Source: an uncultured Flavobacteriaceae bacterium
GTDB lineage: Bacteria > Bacteroidota > Bacteroidia > Flavobacteriales > Flavobacteriaceae
NCBI GenBank assembly: GCA_947504035.1
Contig: CANNGA010000005.1
Location: 62,001 to 126,000, forward strand
Direction: 5' to 3'
DNA: 64,000 bases
Both the position numbers and the translations under genes were made by a program. The notes under the pieces were generated by a model that searched no databases, had not been told where the DNA came from, and saw only the letters and a program-made list of their open reading frames with translations. Positions 60,709 through 64,000 of this stretch are shown one piece after another (position 1 is the stretch's first letter; each line of letters opens with the position of its first letter).

Positions 60709-62106
60709 ATGAGTTTTAGAATAGAAAAAGATACAATGGGTGAGGTAAAAGTACCTGCCGACAAACTTTGGGGTGCCCAAACGGAACGCTCTAGAAACAA
60801 CTTTAAGATAGGTCCTAGTGCCTCAATGCCTTTAGAAATAGTATACGGTTTTGCATATCTTAAAAAAGCAGCAGCTTATACCAATTGCGAATTAGGCGTA
60901 TTAGCTATCGAAAAACGTGATTTGATTGCACAAGTTTGTGATGAAATTTTAGAAGGCAAACATGACGACCAATTTCCTCTAGTTGTATGGCAAACGGGAT
61001 CTGGAACTCAAAGTAACATGAACGTTAACGAAGTAGTGGCTAACAGAGCGCATCAAATTGCTGGCCATGTTATTGGTGAAGGTGATAAAACCATCCAACC
61101 TAATGATGATGTTAATAAATCTCAATCTTCTAACGATACGTTCCCTACAGGTATGCATATTGCAGCCTATAAGAAAATAGTAGAAACAACATTACCTGGT
61201 GTACAACAATTAAGAGAAACTTTAAATGCTAAGGCCATTGCGTTTAAAAATGTTGTAAAAATAGGAAGAACTCACCTTATGGATGCGACGCCTTTAACTC
61301 TGGGACAAGAATTGTCTGGTTATGTGGCACAATTAGATTACGGTATTAAAGCGCTAAAAAACACATTAGCGCATTTAAGTGAACTTGCTTTAGGAGGAAC
61401 TGCTGTAGGTACAGGTCTTAATACCCCTAAAGGGTATAGTAAGCGTGTTGCGGAATATATTGCAGAGTTTACAAGTTTACCATTTGTATCTGCGCCTAAT
61501 AAATTTGAAGCTTTAGCTGCTCACGATGCTTTAGTGGAAACACATGGTGCTTTAAAGCAACTTGCGGTGTCTTTAAATAAAATAGCCAATGATGTAAGAA
61601 TGATGGCTTCTGGTCCTCGTTCTGGTATTGGAGAGATTATCATTCCTGCTAATGAACCTGGAAGTTCTATTATGCCTGGAAAAGTTAATCCGACACAATG
61701 CGAGGCCTTAACTATGGTATGTGCCCAAGTTATTGGTAATGATGTCGCCGTTACCGTAGGTGGTACGCAAGGCCATTATGAGCTTAATGTTTTTAAACCT
61801 GTTATGGCTAAAAACGTTTTAGAATCTGCACAACTTATTGGTGATGCTTGCGTTAGTTTTGATGTTAACTGTGCTTCTGGTATAGAACCTAACCATAAAG
61901 TTATTAAAGAATTATTAAATAATTCTCTTATGCTCGTTACAGCTTTAAATACTAAGATAGGCTACTATAAAGCGGCTGAAATTGCAAATACAGCTCATAA
62001 AAATGGTACAACATTAAAAGAAGAAGCTGTTAACTTAGGTTATGTCTCTGCAGAAGATTATGATGCATGGGTAAAACCAGAAGATATGGTAGGTGCTTTA
62101 AAATAA
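60709..62106 (+). CDS. fumC: class II fumarate hydratase
   Basis: A 465-residue tetrameric enzyme that hydrates fumarate to malate in the TCA cycle. The superfamily signature is [16 protein letters not shown] near residue 320. The substrate-binding segments [14 protein letters not shown] near 98 and [18 protein letters not shown] near 183 are present. Length fits the class II type. Ends at a good terminator. Confidence 0.96.
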   Translation: MSFRIEKDTMGEVKVPADKLWGAQTERSRNNFKIGPSASMPLEIVYGFAYLKKAAAYTNCELGVLAIEKRDLIAQVCDEILEGKHDDQFPLVVWQTGSGTQSNMNVNEVVANRAHQIAGHVIGEGDKTIQPNDDVNKSQSSNDTFPTGMHIAAYKKIVETTLPGVQQLRETLNAKAIAFKNVVKIGRTHLMDATPLTLGQELSGYVAQLDYGIKALKNTLAHLSELALGGTAVGTGLNTPKGYSKRVAEYIAEFTSLPFVSAPNKFEALAAHDALVETHGALKQLAVSLNKIANDVRMMASGPRSGIGEIIIPANEPGSSIMPGKVNPTQCEALTMVCAQVIGNDVAVTVGGTQGHYELNVFKPVMAKNVLESAQLIGDACVSFDVNCASGIEPNHKVIKELLNNSLMLVTALNTKIGYYKAAEIANTAHKNGTTLKEEAVNLGYVSAEDYDAWVKPEDMVGALK

Positions 62107-62140
62107 GACCTAATGATCTCAATATAGCTTTATAGAATCA

Positions 62141-62168
62141 AAAAGCAGGTAAATACATACCTGCTTTT
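62141..62168 (+). terminator. terminator of fumC
   Basis: Arms aaaagcaggta and tacctgctttt with a T7 run, 35 bp after the fumC stop. Confidence 0.88.
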
Positions 62169-62275
62169 TTTGGTTAGTTGGTTAAAATAAGTCTCCCTTA
62201 TAAAACGGTTATGAAAGACAGCAAACAAATATATAACTAACAGTTGTTAAAACGATTAACATTTGTTAACCGCAT

Positions 62276-62836
62276 TTAATTTAATTGCTTTTTTATTCTA
62301 CTCAACTGTACTGGTGTTATGTTTAAATACGAAGCGATATGGTATTGTGGAATAAGCTTATCAATTCCAGGTATGTCTTCTATCAATTTAAGGTAACGCT
62401 GGGTAGATTTTAACGAAATAAGGTCTATTTGTCGTTTTTCATAACCCATAAAGAGAATCTCTAAAGCCTTAGCGTATAGGTTACTTATAATTAAGTTTGT
62501 AGCGCACAATTTCATGAGCCTGCTGTAATCAATCTCATAGATACAAACTTTAGTTAAAGTTTCATAAACCAATTTCGAAGGTTCTTTTTTTATTAAAGCC
62601 GTAAGCGCTCCTACAAAATCTTTAGGAAAAAAGAACTTCTTATTAAATTCTTTTCCTTTTTCTGAAGTGATATAACATCGCATAATACCAGAAACGATAA
62701 AATATAACTTTTTGGGTATTTTACCTGATTTCTCTAGTTGTATGTTAGCATCGACTTCTCGATACGTGGATATGCTTTTTAGTTTCAAAAGCACATCTTC
62801 GGGGACATTATCAAGAATGTCTTTATTTGTATGCAT
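62276..62836 (-). CDS. Crp/Fnr family transcriptional regulator
   Basis: A 186-residue regulator with a cyclic-nucleotide-binding-like beta barrel (residues about 15-115, with YFIVSGIMRCYITSEKGKEF near 46). A short C-terminal helix-turn-helix follows: QYHIASYLNITPVQLSRIKK. The nucleotide-contact residues of true Crp are not obvious and no cysteine cluster for FeS binding is present, so its signal is unknown. Such single-copy, short Crp relatives are common in Flavobacteriia. Confidence 0.86.
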   Translation of the reverse strand: MHTNKDILDNVPEDVLLKLKSISTYREVDANIQLEKSGKIPKKLYFIVSGIMRCYITSEKGKEFNKKFFFPKDFVGALTALIKKEPSKLVYETLTKVCIYEIDYSRLMKLCATNLIISNLYAKALEILFMGYEKRQIDLISLKSTQRYLKLIEDIPGIDKLIPQYHIASYLNITPVQLSRIKKQLN

Positions 62837-62936
62837 GTGGTGGTTTAGTTGGTGTTAGCGTTTTTAGCTAAGTTAAAATATATAATCGTTGTTCTAAAAA
62901 AAAATCTACATAACACTTAAAAAACTTGTAAAAACA

Positions 62937-62966
62937 AAGCCCTTGAGATAAATATCTCAAGGGCTT
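62937..62966 (-). terminator. terminator of the coiled-coil membrane protein gene
   Basis: Near-perfect stem aagcccttgagat and atctcaagggctt, with a T-run on the minus strand, 24 bp after the stop at 62990. Confidence 0.88.
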
Positions 62967-62989
62967 GTAAGTCAAATAATCTATGTTTG

Positions 62990-63880
62990 TTATTTCAAAT
63001 AGAATTCTGATGATGAAACAAGATGTTTTTTGTTAAATACATTTACAATGTAACGTCCACTTTTAAATTCGCTTTCGAACTTAGAAGTCACAAATTCACA
63101 CACATTAAGATTATTGTTTTCGTAATTAAACTTACTAATTACACTATAATTTAAAGTTTTATCATCAAATGTGACTTGCTCGTTAGTCCCTAAAATATTA
63201 TTTTTAGGATCTATAACCTGTAGGTATAGTTCTTGGTCTCCTGATTGCACTAATGTGTTTTTTGCAACCGTGAAACATACTCTAATTTTATCTGCTCTAC
63301 GTGCTCGTTCTGTAGGAATGAGTTTTCCTGACGTTCTTTCTATAACGCCAAATCCTTTTAAATCTACAGTGTTAAGAATCGATGCATTTTCAACAACCTC
63401 TGCTAAAGCGGTATTTTGCACCAATAAAGAATCGGTAAACATCGTACGTTCTTCCAATCTAATTCTTGTACTGTCTAATGACGTTGCTAAATAAGAATTT
63501 TCAATTTTTAAAGAATCATTTTGAGCTAACAAGACATCCATTTCTTTTTGTAAACGTTTATACCTTGCCTTGTAACGCCACAAGCTTTTCACATTGGTTT
63601 CTGAAATTCTTAAAGAATCAATAAGTCCTTGAATACGGTCTCTTGCCGCTATCAAATCCTTATTTGTAATTTCATTTTCTCCTATAGCTTCATCATACTG
63701 CTTAGCCATAGCATTTAGATCTTTCATGACTAACTCCTTTTCAGCAGTTAATTCCTTTTTGGTATTATTGCTTTCCTTGTAGAGGTTCATTGTATAAAAT
63801 CCAGTCGCTAAAAATAAAACAAGCGCTATTCCTAAAGCGACCTTTAAACCTGTATTGTCTTTTATATTTCCCATGTGCAT
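62990..63880 (-). CDS. single-pass membrane protein with long coiled coil
   Basis: A 296-residue protein. An N-terminal membrane helix (about residues 12-31, GLKVALGIALVLFLATGFYT) is followed by a coiled coil up to about 165 (AEKELVMKDLNAMAKQYDEA). A beta-rich C-terminal domain follows (VCFTVAKNTLVQSGDQELYL, then ending HLVSSSEFYLK). Similar Bacteroidota proteins are sometimes labelled chromosome-partitioning-like, without support. The C-terminal domain probably lies outside the cytoplasm. Function unknown. Confidence 0.78.
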   Translation of the reverse strand: MHMGNIKDNTGLKVALGIALVLFLATGFYTMNLYKESNNTKKELTAEKELVMKDLNAMAKQYDEAIGENEITNKDLIAARDRIQGLIDSLRISETNVKSLWRYKARYKRLQKEMDVLLAQNDSLKIENSYLATSLDSTRIRLEERTMFTDSLLVQNTALAEVVENASILNTVDLKGFGVIERTSGKLIPTERARRADKIRVCFTVAKNTLVQSGDQELYLQVIDPKNNILGTNEQVTFDDKTLNYSVISKFNYENNNLNVCEFVTSKFESEFKSGRYIVNVFNKKHLVSSSEFYLK

Positions 63881-64000
63881 TATAATTTTTTAATGTTAAT
63901 ACGTCAGCTTACTTCATAAGCTTTAAATATGTTTAATTATACATCATTTCCTTTAACATATACGCAATAGTTCTTTTTTTAGATGTTTAATTATCATTTT

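Noticed and set aside
1-64000. CRISPR arrays, rRNA operons, tRNA genes, intact transposons and prophage
   Set aside because: No regularly spaced repeats, rRNA sequences or tRNA cloverleaves were found by eye, and the only transposase traces are the broken IS1182-like fragments.

Overview
The window is a stretch of chromosome from a member of the Bacteroidota, almost certainly the family Flavobacteriaceae. The evidence is AT-rich DNA, Bacteroidota-type -7 promoter boxes (TAnnTTTG), many lipoproteins, menaquinone and bacillithiol genes, a GH3-serine hydrolase fusion, a secreted protein with a Bacteroidota tail-fibre-like C-terminus, and a DnaJ with a halved zinc finger. Genus cannot be fixed from the sequence. 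I see no rRNA, tRNA, CRISPR array, prophage or intact transposon. Most of the window is ordinary core genome.

Layout. 0-5.5 kb: an RNA-modification neighbourhood (RsmE, two SPOUT methyltransferases and a class I methyltransferase) with DUF1223, DUF4159 and AI-2E-type membrane genes. 5.5-10 kb: a broken SIMPL-domain gene, bshA (bacillithiol synthesis) and a GH3/beta-lactamase-fold fusion. 10-13.5 kb: a galactose unit (GntR-type regulator, galM, galK) behind a 24-bp perfect palindrome. 13.6-17.8 kb: secreted proteins and a PPK2 kinase. 17.8-21.4 kb: yceI, grpE and dnaJ, bracketed by two inverted, internally deleted IS1182-like fossils. 21.5-32 kb: a secreted tail-fibre-like protein, mnmD, ilvE, a MazG-like protein, small membrane peptides, a DUF1684 lipoprotein, and an MFS transporter overlapping a YpdA-type reductase gene.

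32-35 kb holds menE-CPBP protease-menC. 35.5-42 kb holds a TPR gene directly behind gyrA, divergent from clpC. 42-50 kb holds envelope lipoproteins, an Atg22-like MFS protein, an M48 peptidase, msrB, NDH-2 and lpd. 50-55.4 kb holds a carbonic anhydrase, a UPF0173 hydrolase, menA-menB, ung and holA. 55.5-64 kb holds an orphan HsdR-N nuclease-domain protein, a glycosyltransferase, an OmpA lipoprotein, a Sua5-family protein, an esterase-like lipoprotein, a 1-Cys peroxiredoxin, fumC, a Crp-like regulator and a coiled-coil membrane protein.

Themes that link genes: (1) menaquinone synthesis (menE, menC, menA, menB) feeding NDH-2; (2) low-molecular-weight thiol and redox defence (BshA, YpdA, MsrB, peroxiredoxin); (3) protein quality control (GrpE, DnaJ, ClpC, M48); (4) RNA modification. 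I found no clearly new multi-gene system. The best non-routine signals are the paired IS fossils whose ends double as terminator-like hairpins, a DnaJ that keeps only one zinc site, similar tiny membrane peptides, and the orphan HsdR-N protein beside holA.
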